Shown in pieces: positions 26,738 to 35,328 of a stretch of DNA of 37,564 bases. The notes under the pieces were generated by a model. That model was not told where the DNA came from. It searched no databases and worked only from the letters and a program-made list of their open reading frames with translations. Position 1 is the first letter of the stretch. Every line of letters begins with the position of its first letter. The translations under genes and the position numbers were made by a program. The DNA comes from Bacteroidales bacterium (lineage in GTDB: Bacteria; Bacteroidota; Bacteroidia; Bacteroidales; UBA7960): assembly GCA_003552075.1 (NCBI GenBank), contig PUOJ01000099.1, forward strand, positions 1-37,564, written 5' to 3'.

Positions 26738-26996
26738 AAAGGAGCTCCGCCTGGCAGCCACAAAAACCAACTGGCATCATCCCGGGGACAAAACCAGGGG
26801 TAAGTGTGATGCTGCCTGGCTATATTAAACGACCAATGGTGAAAATCCGGGCAAATGTGCTGTCGCCTGGCAGTTCTAAACGCCCAAAGGCGGCAAACGA
26901 GAGAAACGCCAGATTCAATGAGGCACCAGACGAAGTTTCCGACACGGGCTACTTGCCTGCTGAGAAAAACGCCGTGGTGCATAACGGACAATTCCA
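26738..26996. other. Non-coding spacer with three degenerate direct repeats
   Basis: No convincing gene. GCCTGGCAG-like motifs at 26749, 26814 and 26865 each continue with a related stretch (TAAACGaCCAA at 26826, TAAACGCCCAA at 26877). Two of the three resemble each other over about 25 bases. It might be an RNA leader for the RNase H gene or a decayed insertion. Overlapping ORFs on both strands look spurious, and no array family is present here. Confidence 0.35.
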
Positions 26997-27629
26997 ATGG
27001 CAAAAAAGAAGTACTATACGGTATGGCGCGGCAATGAAACGGGTGTTTTCGATAGCTGGAAGGATTGTCAGAAGGCCATATCAGGTTACGGTGGCGCCAT
27101 TTACAAGTCATTTCCTACCGAAGCACTTGCCTGGCAAGCCTATGAAGGCAATTATGCCGACTACATTGGCAATAACAAGCACGTGAGCAGGCTGTCGCCG
27201 GAGGAACTCAAGGCCATTGGCAGGCCATTGATGGACAGTATTTCTGTGGATGCGGCCTGCAGTGGGAAGACCGGTAAAATGGAGTACCAGGGTGTGGAAA
27301 CGAAAAGCGGTGCGCGGCTTTTTCACATGGGGCCACTTGCCGGGGGGTCAAATAACATCGGGGAGTTTCTGGCCATCGTGCACGCATTGGCCTGGTGCAG
27401 CAAGCACAACTTTCACAGACCCATCTATACCGATTCGCAAACGGCCATCAGCTGGGTGAAGAACAAGAATGCCCGCACACAGGTGGAGCCGCGCGAAGAA
27501 AACCAGGAAATTTTCAATTTGATCCGAAGGGCGGAATACTGGCTGCAACACAACACATGGAACACCCCAATTCTGAAGTGGCACACGGAGGCCTGGGGCG
27601 AGATCCCCGCAGACTTCGGCCGGAAATAG
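26997..27629 (+). CDS. Ribonuclease HI with N-terminal viroplasmin (hybrid-binding) domain
   Basis: Degrades RNA in RNA-DNA hybrids (210 aa). Residues 1-50 are a viroplasmin-like domain (KKYYTVWRGNETGVFDSWKD, SFPTEALAW), which binds hybrids in eukaryotic-type RNase H1. Residues about 80-206 are the RNase H fold with the catalytic set Asp85 (SVDAAC), Glu123 (NNIGEFLAI), Asp146 (YTDSQTAI) and Asp206 near the end. The C-terminus is short, as in other Bacteroidota members. The gene is convergent with recJ, with only 16 bases between stop codons. Confidence 0.93.
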   Translation: MAKKKYYTVWRGNETGVFDSWKDCQKAISGYGGAIYKSFPTEALAWQAYEGNYADYIGNNKHVSRLSPEELKAIGRPLMDSISVDAACSGKTGKMEYQGVETKSGARLFHMGPLAGGSNNIGEFLAIVHALAWCSKHNFHRPIYTDSQTAISWVKNKNARTQVEPREENQEIFNLIRRAEYWLQHNTWNTPILKWHTEAWGEIPADFGRK

Positions 27630-27645
27630 GCTGACTTTGCTTGCG

Positions 27646-29394
27646 TTACGTGTTGAACTTCAAGTCTTTCACGTTGAGCTGCAGGCTGACCCTCCCGTTC
27701 CATTCATTTTCCTCAATCTGGTAAGCCACATCAAAGGATTTACACGCTCGCAGGTTTTTCAGCTGATGGCCTTGCTGGAAGGCGATGGCGGGAAGGTCTG
27801 CAGCGTGCAGCCCAGGTTGGGTGACACGAAACTTCAGGTGCTTGTTTCCGACCACACGCACACTTCCCTGGGTCACACAGTTGCGTGACACAAAGATGGG
27901 GTTTGGGTTTCCTGGTCCGAAGGGAGCAAATTGCTTCAGGACCCTGAAAAAGCGGCCTGCAATGCTTCCAATGGGGATCTCAGCATGGACTTCGATCTGT
28001 GGGATCAACATCTCTTCGGTAATGGTATCGTGTACCTCCTGCATGAAACACGCTTTGAAGGCGTCGAGCTTCTCCGGCCTGAGGCTCAGCCCGGCCGCAT
28101 ATTTATGTCCGCCAAAATGTTCGAGCAGGTCGCTGCAGGCGTCGATCGCGTTATAGACATCGAAATCCTTTACCGACCTGGCCGACCCCGTAATCAATCC
28201 ATTGGACTCGGTAAAGATGATGGTGGGACGATAATACGACTCGATCAGGCGGGATGCCACGATGCCGATGACGCCTTTGTGCCAGCCTGGGTCAAACAGC
28301 AGGGTCGCCTTGCTCTCCTTCAGCTCAGGAGAGGAGGCAATCATGTGCATCGCCTGCTTGGTGATGTCCGTATCGAGGCTGCGTCGTTCGGTGTTGTTGT
28401 CGTTGATTTCGATGGTCAGCTCGTGGGTGTCGCCCATCTTTTTGCAAACCAGCAGGTCGACTGCTTTCTTGCCTTTTTCAATACGACCGGCGGCATTGAT
28501 CTTCGGGCCAATCATAAACATCAGGTCGCTGACGCTAAGCTCCTTTGTAAAGGCAGTTACCTTGTCGGGTTTGGCTTTCCGGAACACATTGCTGTAGAAG
28601 AGGATAGATTCAAAGCCGGCCCTCGGGTTGAAGTTGAGCCGCTGGAGGCCATAATAGGCGAGCACGCGGTTTTCGCCGGTGATGGGTACCACGTCGGCGG
28701 CAATGCTGACCACCACGAGGTCAAGGAACTTATCCAGTCCTTCGAAGGGCAGTCTTCTCTTCTGATAGAAAGCCTGTGCCAGTTTAAATCCAAGCCCGCA
28801 GCCGGAGAGCTCTTTATAGGGATAGGGGCAGTCGGGCTGCTTGGGGTCCACCACGGCCATCGCAGTCAAGGGCACATCATCCGGACGGTGGTGGTCTACC
28901 ACGATGAAGTCGATGCCATTGTCCGTGGCATATTTGATTTGCTTTTGGGCCTTGATCCCGCAGTCGAGTGAGATGATGAGCTTCACGCCCGTCTCCATGG
29001 CATAGTCAATGCTCTTGAAAGACACGCCATACCCTTCATTGTACCGGTCGGGGATATAATAATCGATGTTGGGATGAAAATCCTTAAGGAAATCGTAGAC
29101 CAATGCGACGGCGGTTGTACCGTCCACATCGTAGTCGCCATAAATCAGGACGCGTTCACCCTTTTCCACTGCCTCTTCAATCCGCTCAACGGCCACATCC
29201 ATATCCTTAAGCAGGAAAGGGTCATGCAGGTTGTCCAGTGACGGCCGGAAGAAGTCGCGGGCTTCCCTATATGTGGCAATTCCCCTTTGCGCCAGCAGGC
29301 GGGCAAGGATGTGGTCAATCTTCAGGGTGGTGGCGAGTTTTTCTACTGTTTCGTGGTTATCTTCATCATGGAGCACCCACCTTTTTCTTAGCAT
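27646..29394 (-). CDS. recJ: Single-stranded-DNA-specific exonuclease RecJ
   Basis: 5'-3' ssDNA exonuclease for recombination and mismatch/base-excision repair (582 aa, usual length). DHH-family motifs: LIYGDYDVDGTTA (83-95), SLDCGI, VVDHHRP (the DHH motif), then SGCGLGFKLAQ and INAAGRI. The DHHA1 motif GGHKYAAGL follows, with a C-terminal OB-like domain (FGPGNPNPIF). The ATG at 29394 is supported by a -7 box directly upstream. It lies 41 bases downstream of atpC, so some transcripts may read through from the ATPase genes. Confidence 0.96.
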   Translation of the reverse strand: MLRKRWVLHDEDNHETVEKLATTLKIDHILARLLAQRGIATYREARDFFRPSLDNLHDPFLLKDMDVAVERIEEAVEKGERVLIYGDYDVDGTTAVALVYDFLKDFHPNIDYYIPDRYNEGYGVSFKSIDYAMETGVKLIISLDCGIKAQKQIKYATDNGIDFIVVDHHRPDDVPLTAMAVVDPKQPDCPYPYKELSGCGLGFKLAQAFYQKRRLPFEGLDKFLDLVVVSIAADVVPITGENRVLAYYGLQRLNFNPRAGFESILFYSNVFRKAKPDKVTAFTKELSVSDLMFMIGPKINAAGRIEKGKKAVDLLVCKKMGDTHELTIEINDNNTERRSLDTDITKQAMHMIASSPELKESKATLLFDPGWHKGVIGIVASRLIESYYRPTIIFTESNGLITGSARSVKDFDVYNAIDACSDLLEHFGGHKYAAGLSLRPEKLDAFKACFMQEVHDTITEEMLIPQIEVHAEIPIGSIAGRFFRVLKQFAPFGPGNPNPIFVSRNCVTQGSVRVVGNKHLKFRVTQPGLHAADLPAIAFQQGHQLKNLRACKSFDVAYQIEENEWNGRVSLQLNVKDLKFNT

Positions 29395-29406
29395 TTGTTT
29401 TTTTCG

Positions 29407-29414
29407 TAAAGATA
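29407..29414 (-). promoter_or_regulatory. -7 box of the recJ promoter
   Basis: On the minus strand TATCTTTA, one base off TAnnTTTG, within the inverted repeat CGTA-AAGA-TACG (29405-29416). Only 12 bases separate it from the ATG, so the leader would be very short. No TTG box is evident. Confidence 0.4.
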
Positions 29415-29435
29415 CGAAAAAAGCGTTTTCTGCTG

Positions 29436-31209
<1,774 letters not shown>

Positions 31210-31441
31210 TTATGAAAATTTTATCGTTCATAAGGACTCTCAGGCATATTTATTTGCAAGATACGACAATTTACGTTTCCCTTTCTGTGCACTGTAACTC
31301 CCTCAATGTCCTGAACCCTGTTACTGGTAATGCTTACGACCTGTTTTTCGTTGTTTTTAAGTTCAGAAACTTGAAGCCTCCATGCCAAAGTATTGACAAA
31401 CAGGGGGATGATTATTGTCATGGGGGCGTATAGACTAAGTA

Positions 31442-31501
31442 GGCTTTTGGCTTTTGGCTTTTGGCTATTGGCAAGATAGCCAATAGCCATTAGCCAATAG
31501 C
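31442..31501. repeat. Family E inverted arrays forming a hairpin, copy E2
   Basis: GGCTTTT units (7 nt) at 31442-31472 face GCCAATAGCC-type units at 31479-31501. The arms 31450-31472 and 31479-31501 pair over 23 positions with three mismatches, around a 6-base loop. It lies in the 497-bp divergent spacer between atpD and the RibF-like frame, so it is not placed as a terminator. Apart from this hairpin and the promoter at 31667-31687, the spacer shows no gene. Confidence 0.65.
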
Positions 31502-31666
31502 AGTCTTGGTCACAACATAAACATCGGACAGTCAATTAGTTGAAAAATTATACACAGATAACATCATTTTGTATGTGTAATACGCTGGTTGTCAGCATAA
31601 AGCTACTAAGGCAAAAAACATTGCCATCCTGCTGCTTTCCATTCACGGGTATTTCACATACTATGT

Positions 31667-31687
31667 TATATTTGTGACGTATCTTTG
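31667..31687 (+). promoter_or_regulatory. Two -7 boxes upstream of the RibF-like frame
   Basis: TATATTTG (31667-31674) and TATCTTTG (31680-31687) both match TAnnTTTG perfectly, 29 and 16 bases before the ATG at 31704. No TTG box stands at the ideal distance. Their presence suggests the split frame is still transcribed. Confidence 0.5.
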
Positions 31688-31703
31688 AAGAAAATATTGC
31701 AGG

Positions 31704-32141
31704 ATGGTGAAACAAACGCATGCATCGCTCATCACGCCTGAGGAGCTTACCCGGGGCAGGCATTTCAGGGCTTGTGTGATTTCCTTCTTTGATGGGATGC
31801 TGGACCACCACCTGTCGTTGCTGAAACATGCAGCAGGTCTTTCGCCGGAAGGTGCTTCGGATCTGCTGGTCATCCTTTGCGCATATGATCGACAACATCG
31901 CACACACAGTAAGCCTCCCGTGGTATTGCTGTCGCCCGACGAGCGCGGTCTTATGCTGCTCGACATGGGCTATCCGCATATCATGCACCTGTCGGTGAAT
32001 CCGGAGTATCGCACCCACAGCAACCTGCCGCTTCCCGAAGACTCCCAGCTATTGCTCAGGCATTGCAACATCCTTGTTCCCGGAGCTGACACCCGCGTGG
32101 CACCAGGATTTCCTGAGCTTTTCTCAGCACTGGAAGCATAA
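31704..32141 (+). CDS. Degenerate FMN adenylyltransferase-like half of a split RibF
   Basis: 145 aa, ending at a TAA (32139-32141) that lies in the same reading frame as the riboflavin kinase half downstream. By position and pattern it resembles the N-terminal FAD synthetase domain of RibF. SFFDGMLDHH (27-36) stands where GTFDGVHLGH is expected, so the first His and the Gly of the nucleotide-binding HxGH motif are lost. NPEYRTHS recalls the xxEFSxLS element, and CNILVPGADTRVAPGFPELFSAL recalls VVGxDxRFGxxRxGdxxxL. The downstream ISSTxIR motif is also altered (VTTHQAQ). The domain is therefore probably inactive. It may be a decaying gene, or a diverged paralog with a non-catalytic domain. The homology is my reading of motifs and needs a profile search. 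Confidence 0.55.
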   Translation: MVKQTHASLITPEELTRGRHFRACVISFFDGMLDHHLSLLKHAAGLSPEGASDLLVILCAYDRQHRTHSKPPVVLLSPDERGLMLLDMGYPHIMHLSVNPEYRTHSNLPLPEDSQLLLRHCNILVPGADTRVAPGFPELFSALEA

Positions 32142-32234
32142 GTCAGTGATTACCAGGCCAGGCTTGACAACACTTTTTATGACAAACGTGTTACAACGCA
32201 CCAGGCACAGGTTGACCTGGTTTCGGAAGGGAAA

Positions 32235-32693
32235 GTGGCTGACTTCATGAAAGGAATGGGATACGCGTTCCCGGTGCACGGTATCGTGGTGAAAGGCAAC
32301 ATGATTGGTCACACCCTCGGGTATCCCACAGCCAACCTGCGCGTGGCCGACCCGCTCAAGATCATACCAGCACAGGGCGTATATGTGGGCATGGTGAAAG
32401 TGGAAGACCAATGGTACCAGGCCATGATCAACATTGGCATCAGGCCTACCCTCGACATGGACAATGTCACCATCGAGGCACATCTTTTCGATTTTGATCA
32501 GGATATCTACGGGAAGGCTATCAGCATCTCCTTTATGGAGCGCATACGAGATGAGATGCGGTTTAACTCGCTTGGGGAACTTAAATTGCAGCTCGACAAG
32601 GACAAGACCCGCGCGCAGGATGTGCTTGCAGAGTGCCTGGAAAACACGACGGCCAACGCCTTCATATACCGTGAACCCATCAGATGGTCATGA
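32235..32693 (+). CDS. Riboflavin kinase domain protein (C-terminal half of split RibF)
   Basis: ATP-dependent conversion of riboflavin to FMN (152 aa from the GTG at 32235; an ATG follows at 32247). The kinase motifs are intact: VVKGNMIGHTLGYPTANL (GxxxGxPTAN), GVYVGMVKV, MINIGIRPTLD, IEAHLFDFDQDIYGKAISISFMERIRDEMRF with the catalytic Glu. It is in frame with the upstream half, so a read-through product would be about 329 aa, the length of a normal RibF. The frame is open from just after the TAA, which makes the true start uncertain. Its 3' end overlaps the convergent frr gene by 14 bases. Confidence 0.85.
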   Translation: MADFMKGMGYAFPVHGIVVKGNMIGHTLGYPTANLRVADPLKIIPAQGVYVGMVKVEDQWYQAMINIGIRPTLDMDNVTIEAHLFDFDQDIYGKAISISFMERIRDEMRFNSLGELKLQLDKDKTRAQDVLAECLENTTANAFIYREPIRWS

Positions 32694-33243
32694 TATCCTC
32701 TTCCTTGGCCTCAATCATCTTGTCGACCTTGTCAGAAAATTCGTTGGTGATCTCCTGCACATTGTGTTCAAACACCTTGACCAGGTCTTCAGGAACACCC
32801 TCCTTTTCCAGCTTTTTACCGGCATCCATCGCCTCCCTTCGGATGTTGCGGATGCTCACCTTGGTGTTTTCCGCCTCGCTTTTCACTGTTTTTACAAGCT
32901 CCTTGCGACGTTCTTCGGTGAGAGGTGGCACGGAGATGCGGATCTGGGTGCCGTCATTCTGCGGGTTGAAACCCAGGTTGGCAGCCATGATGGCCTTTTC
33001 CACAGGCTCCAGCATGCTCTTTTCCCAGGGTTGTACCAGGATGTTTCGGGGATCCGGTGTGTTGATGTTCGACATCTGTGAAAGGGGCGTCTGCACGCCA
33101 TAATAGTCCACCTTGACACTTTCGAGCATCTGCGGGTTGGCCTTGCCGGCACGGACCTTACTGAGCTCTTTTTCAAGATGTGACAAGGCCTTGCCCATCT
33201 TTTCCTCGGTCTCGGCAAAAATAAAATCAAGGTCTTCGTTCAT
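32680..33243 (-). CDS. frr: Ribosome recycling factor
   Basis: Releases ribosomes from mRNA after termination, together with EF-G (187 aa, usual length). Helical bundle signatures: HLEKELSKVRAGKANPQMLE, VDYYGVQTPLSQMSNI, ILVQPWEKSMLEPVEKAI, NDGTQIRISVPPLTEERRKELVK, and VSIRNIRREAMD. It lies next to pyrH, its common partner, but here the two are divergent. A perfect -7 box lies upstream. The last four codons overlap the riboflavin kinase frame on the other strand. Confidence 0.97.
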   Translation of the reverse strand: MNEDLDFIFAETEEKMGKALSHLEKELSKVRAGKANPQMLESVKVDYYGVQTPLSQMSNINTPDPRNILVQPWEKSMLEPVEKAIMAANLGFNPQNDGTQIRISVPPLTEERRKELVKTVKSEAENTKVSIRNIRREAMDAGKKLEKEGVPEDLVKVFEHNVQEITNEFSDKVDKMIEAKEEDIMTI

Positions 33244-33271
33244 CGTTCCTTCGGTTTTGGTTTGCTATTCA

Positions 33272-33279
33272 CAAAAATA
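33272..33279 (-). promoter_or_regulatory. -7 box of the frr promoter
   Basis: On the minus strand TATTTTTG, a perfect TAnnTTTG match 28 bases before the ATG. The region where a -33 box is expected runs into the edge of the family C element and shows no TTG. Confidence 0.45.
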
Positions 33280-33297
33280 AGAAATAATGTGTTCATA

Positions 33298-33490
33298 TGA
33301 CAGGGGGAAAGACAAAAGGACGAAAGGACGAAAGGACAAAAGGACGAAAGGACAAAATGTCGAAAGGTCGAAAAGTCGAAAAGTCGGGGTACGCGGTGGG
33401 CTTGGGGTGTTTGGGTGGACTTTGTACGGCGAAGCTTCCGGGCGGGGAGGGGAAGGTGCGAAAGGATAAATGGTCGAAAAGTCGAAAGAA
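33298..33490. repeat. Family C composite element, copy C4
   Basis: About ten exact 8-nt units (GACGAAAG, GACAAAAG, GTCGAAAA) at 33307-33386. The tail CGGGGTACGCGGTGGGCTTG follows, then GGGTGTTTGGGTGGAC (33385-33420), a G-rich middle, and a second short array (GGTCGAAAAGTCGAAAG) at 33472-33488. The order array-tail-short array is the same as in C2, and the tails share about 40 largely matching bases. Confidence 0.8.
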
Positions 33491-33554
33491 GGAAGGGTCA
33501 TTGGCTGGAAAAAAAATCGTAAACTTGCAGTATGTAACTAAGCAAGAACAAGTA

Positions 33555-33562
33555 TAATTTTG
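33555..33562 (+). promoter_or_regulatory. Possible -7 box upstream of pyrH
   Basis: TAATTTTG matches TAnnTTTG, about 180 bases before the pyrH ATG. A TTG lies 27 bases upstream, too far for a standard promoter. A weaker alternative is TAAACTTG at 33520-33527. The intended leader would include the hairpin at 33611-33630. Confidence 0.3.
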
Positions 33563-33610
33563 GCCTTGAGATTAAGTTTTTAAATCCCTGTTATTTAGAT
33601 TATCGCTGTA

Positions 33611-33630
33611 AAATCTAGGCGTCTAGATTT
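33611..33630. other. Perfect short hairpin in the pyrH leader region
   Basis: AAATCTAG-GCGT-CTAGATTT: an 8-bp perfect stem with a 4-base loop, followed by smaller CAGG/CCTG pairings at 33634-33660. It could be a protein-binding operator or a leader structure. There is no T-run, so it is not a terminator. Confidence 0.4.
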
Positions 33631-33676
33631 AACCAGGTATATTCCTGATATTTTAACAGGTGCCACTAAATTCTTG

Positions 33677-33729
33677 ACATTTAGACCTTTCGACATTTCG
33701 ACATTTCGACATTTCGACATTTTGACAAA
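33677..33729. repeat. Family C array, copy C5, ending at the pyrH start
   Basis: 8-nt units of the type CATTTCGA, about five and very regular, ending eleven bases before the pyrH ATG. Its orientation towards the gene start is the same as that of C1 (adaptor), C3 (epimerase), C4 (frr) and C6 (lipoprotein). Confidence 0.75.
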
Positions 33730-33739
33730 ATTTAAATCC

Positions 33740-34465
33740 ATGACAAACTACAAACGCATATTATTAAAGTTAAGTGGAGAGTCGCTGGCTGGCGGGAACC
33801 GTCTGGGCATTGATCCGGGTGCATTGGAGGCCTATGCCGGGGAGATCGGCATGTTGGTTAAAAATGGTGTACAGACGGCCATCGTATTGGGTGGCGGCAA
33901 CATTTTCAGGGGGCTTCAGGGGTCTTCAAAGGGCTTCGACCGGGTGACCGGCGACCAGATGGGGATGCTGGCCACCGTCATTAACAGCATGGCCCTGCAG
34001 ACCGCTTTGCAGGACAAAGGGCTTAAGGCGACCGTATTGTCGGGGATTCCCGTAGAGACGATGTGTGAGAAGATGAGCCGCAGCAAGGCCATCAGCCTGC
34101 TGGAGTCAGGACATGTGGTGATCATTGCGGGAGGTACGGGAAATCCATTCTTCACGACAGACTCGGCAGCAGCATTGCGTGCCCTGGAAATCAAGGCGGA
34201 TGTCATCATGAAGGGCACGCGAGTGGACGGCATCTATTCTGCTGATCCGGAAAAAGACCCAAAAGCGGTGCGCTACGATAACCTGAGCTTTGATGAAGCC
34301 ATTGCTAAAAACCTGAAGGTGATGGATGCCACGGCATTCACCTTATGCAAAGAAAACACCCTTCCCATCATTGTCTTTGACATTCATGAAAAGGGTGTTT
34401 TAGAAGATATCGTGGTGCGCGGCAATGCGCGCGGAACGCTCGTTAAACCAGCGAAAGACGCTTAA
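33740..34465 (+). CDS. pyrH: UMP kinase
   Basis: Phosphorylates UMP to UDP, cytoplasmic hexamer of the amino-acid kinase family (241 aa). Motifs: YKRILLKLSGESLAGG at the start, VLGGGNIFRG, DRVTGDQMGMLATVINSMAL, IIAGGTGNPFFTTDSAAALRA, VDGIYSADPEKDP and MDATAFTLCKEN. I place the start at the ATG at 33740, just before the canonical TNYKRILLKLSGE; the longer frame translates the family C array. It is the only plus-strand gene in the translation cluster, and its 3' end overlaps the convergent tsf gene by 23 bases. Confidence 0.97.
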   Translation: MTNYKRILLKLSGESLAGGNRLGIDPGALEAYAGEIGMLVKNGVQTAIVLGGGNIFRGLQGSSKGFDRVTGDQMGMLATVINSMALQTALQDKGLKATVLSGIPVETMCEKMSRSKAISLLESGHVVIIAGGTGNPFFTTDSAAALRALEIKADVIMKGTRVDGIYSADPEKDPKAVRYDNLSFDEAIAKNLKVMDATAFTLCKENTLPIIVFDIHEKGVLEDIVVRGNARGTLVKPAKDA

Positions 34466-35276
34466 ACTCCACAACGGTTAGTTCGTTGTCAGCGGCTTTT
34501 AGCACCTGGCCAACGGTTTTCTTATTGTCCTTGATGAACTCCTGGTTGATCAGGGTGCTCTCCTTAAAGAACTTGTTGAGCTTCCCCATCGCAATCTTTT
34601 CCAGCAGCTCTTCGGGCTTGCCATCCTGGCGTGCCTGGTCTTTGCCGATTTCGATTTCCTTGTCGATCACATCCTGGGGTACGCTGTCTTTGTCAAGCGA
34701 TACGGGTGCCATGGCAGCGATCTGCATCACCACGTCCTTGCCAATGGTGTCGATGTCATTCACCTCCGCCTTGCTGAGTGCGGCAATGGCAGCAATTTTG
34801 TTGCCAGGGTGCGTATAGGCAAATGCGCGTGCGCCTGTCACGCGACCGTATTCTCCCAGCTCCATCTTTTCACCGGTCTTGCCTACCATGTCCGTGATGT
34901 GTTCTTCCAGTCCGCGGCCTTCCCAGGTGATCGCCTTCAGGGCGTCCTTGTCGGCACAGTCATTTTTCACGGCAGCATCCAAAATGCTCTGCGTAAAGTC
35001 TATCACTTCCTGGTTTTGTGCCACGAAGTCGGTTTCGCAGTTGAGCATCACGGCATATGCCTTGTCTTTTGCTTCATTGGTGGCGCTGAGCACCACACCT
35101 TCGGTGGCAGCACGGTCGGCACGGCTGCTGGCCAGTTTCTGGCCTTTCTTGCGCAGGATGTCGATCGCCTTGTCGAAGTCACCTTCGGTTTCTACAAGGG
35201 CTTTCTTGCAGTCCATCATGCCTGCGCCTGTCTTTTTCCTTAACTCATTTACTTGAGCGGCTGATATTTTTGACAT
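34443..35276 (-). CDS. tsf: Translation elongation factor Ts
   Basis: Guanine nucleotide exchange factor for EF-Tu (277 aa). N-terminal UBA-like domain with VNELRKKTGAGMMDCKKALV and IDILRKKGQKLASSRADRAA, the core MLNCETDFVAQNQEV, and a C-terminal core ending TVVEFKRLSLV. The ATG at 35276 precedes the conserved KISAAQVNELR; the upstream extension lacks homology. It lies 52 bases downstream of rpsB, the classical rpsB-tsf pair. Confidence 0.97.
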   Translation of the reverse strand: MSKISAAQVNELRKKTGAGMMDCKKALVETEGDFDKAIDILRKKGQKLASSRADRAATEGVVLSATNEAKDKAYAVMLNCETDFVAQNQEVIDFTQSILDAAVKNDCADKDALKAITWEGRGLEEHITDMVGKTGEKMELGEYGRVTGARAFAYTHPGNKIAAIAALSKAEVNDIDTIGKDVVMQIAAMAPVSLDKDSVPQDVIDKEIEIGKDQARQDGKPEELLEKIAMGKLNKFFKESTLINQEFIKDNKKTVGQVLKAADNELTVVEFKRLSLV

Positions 35277-35328
35277 AGTCTTGATATTACATGTTATGAA
35301 AAACGGGTTAGCAACTTGGCGGAAGGAT

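Noticed and set aside
26821-26890. Cobalamin-type riboswitch
   Set aside because: GGTGAAAATCCGGGC is suggestive, but the rest of the B12-box and core is missing and the gene downstream is an RNase H.
26710-27111. 133-codon minus-strand ORF between cysH and the RNase H gene
   Set aside because: Overlaps the well-supported viroplasmin domain on the plus strand and has a composition typical of antisense shadows.
31221-31535. 104-codon minus-strand ORF upstream of atpD
   Set aside because: It runs through the family E hairpin and shows no domain or plausible start signal.
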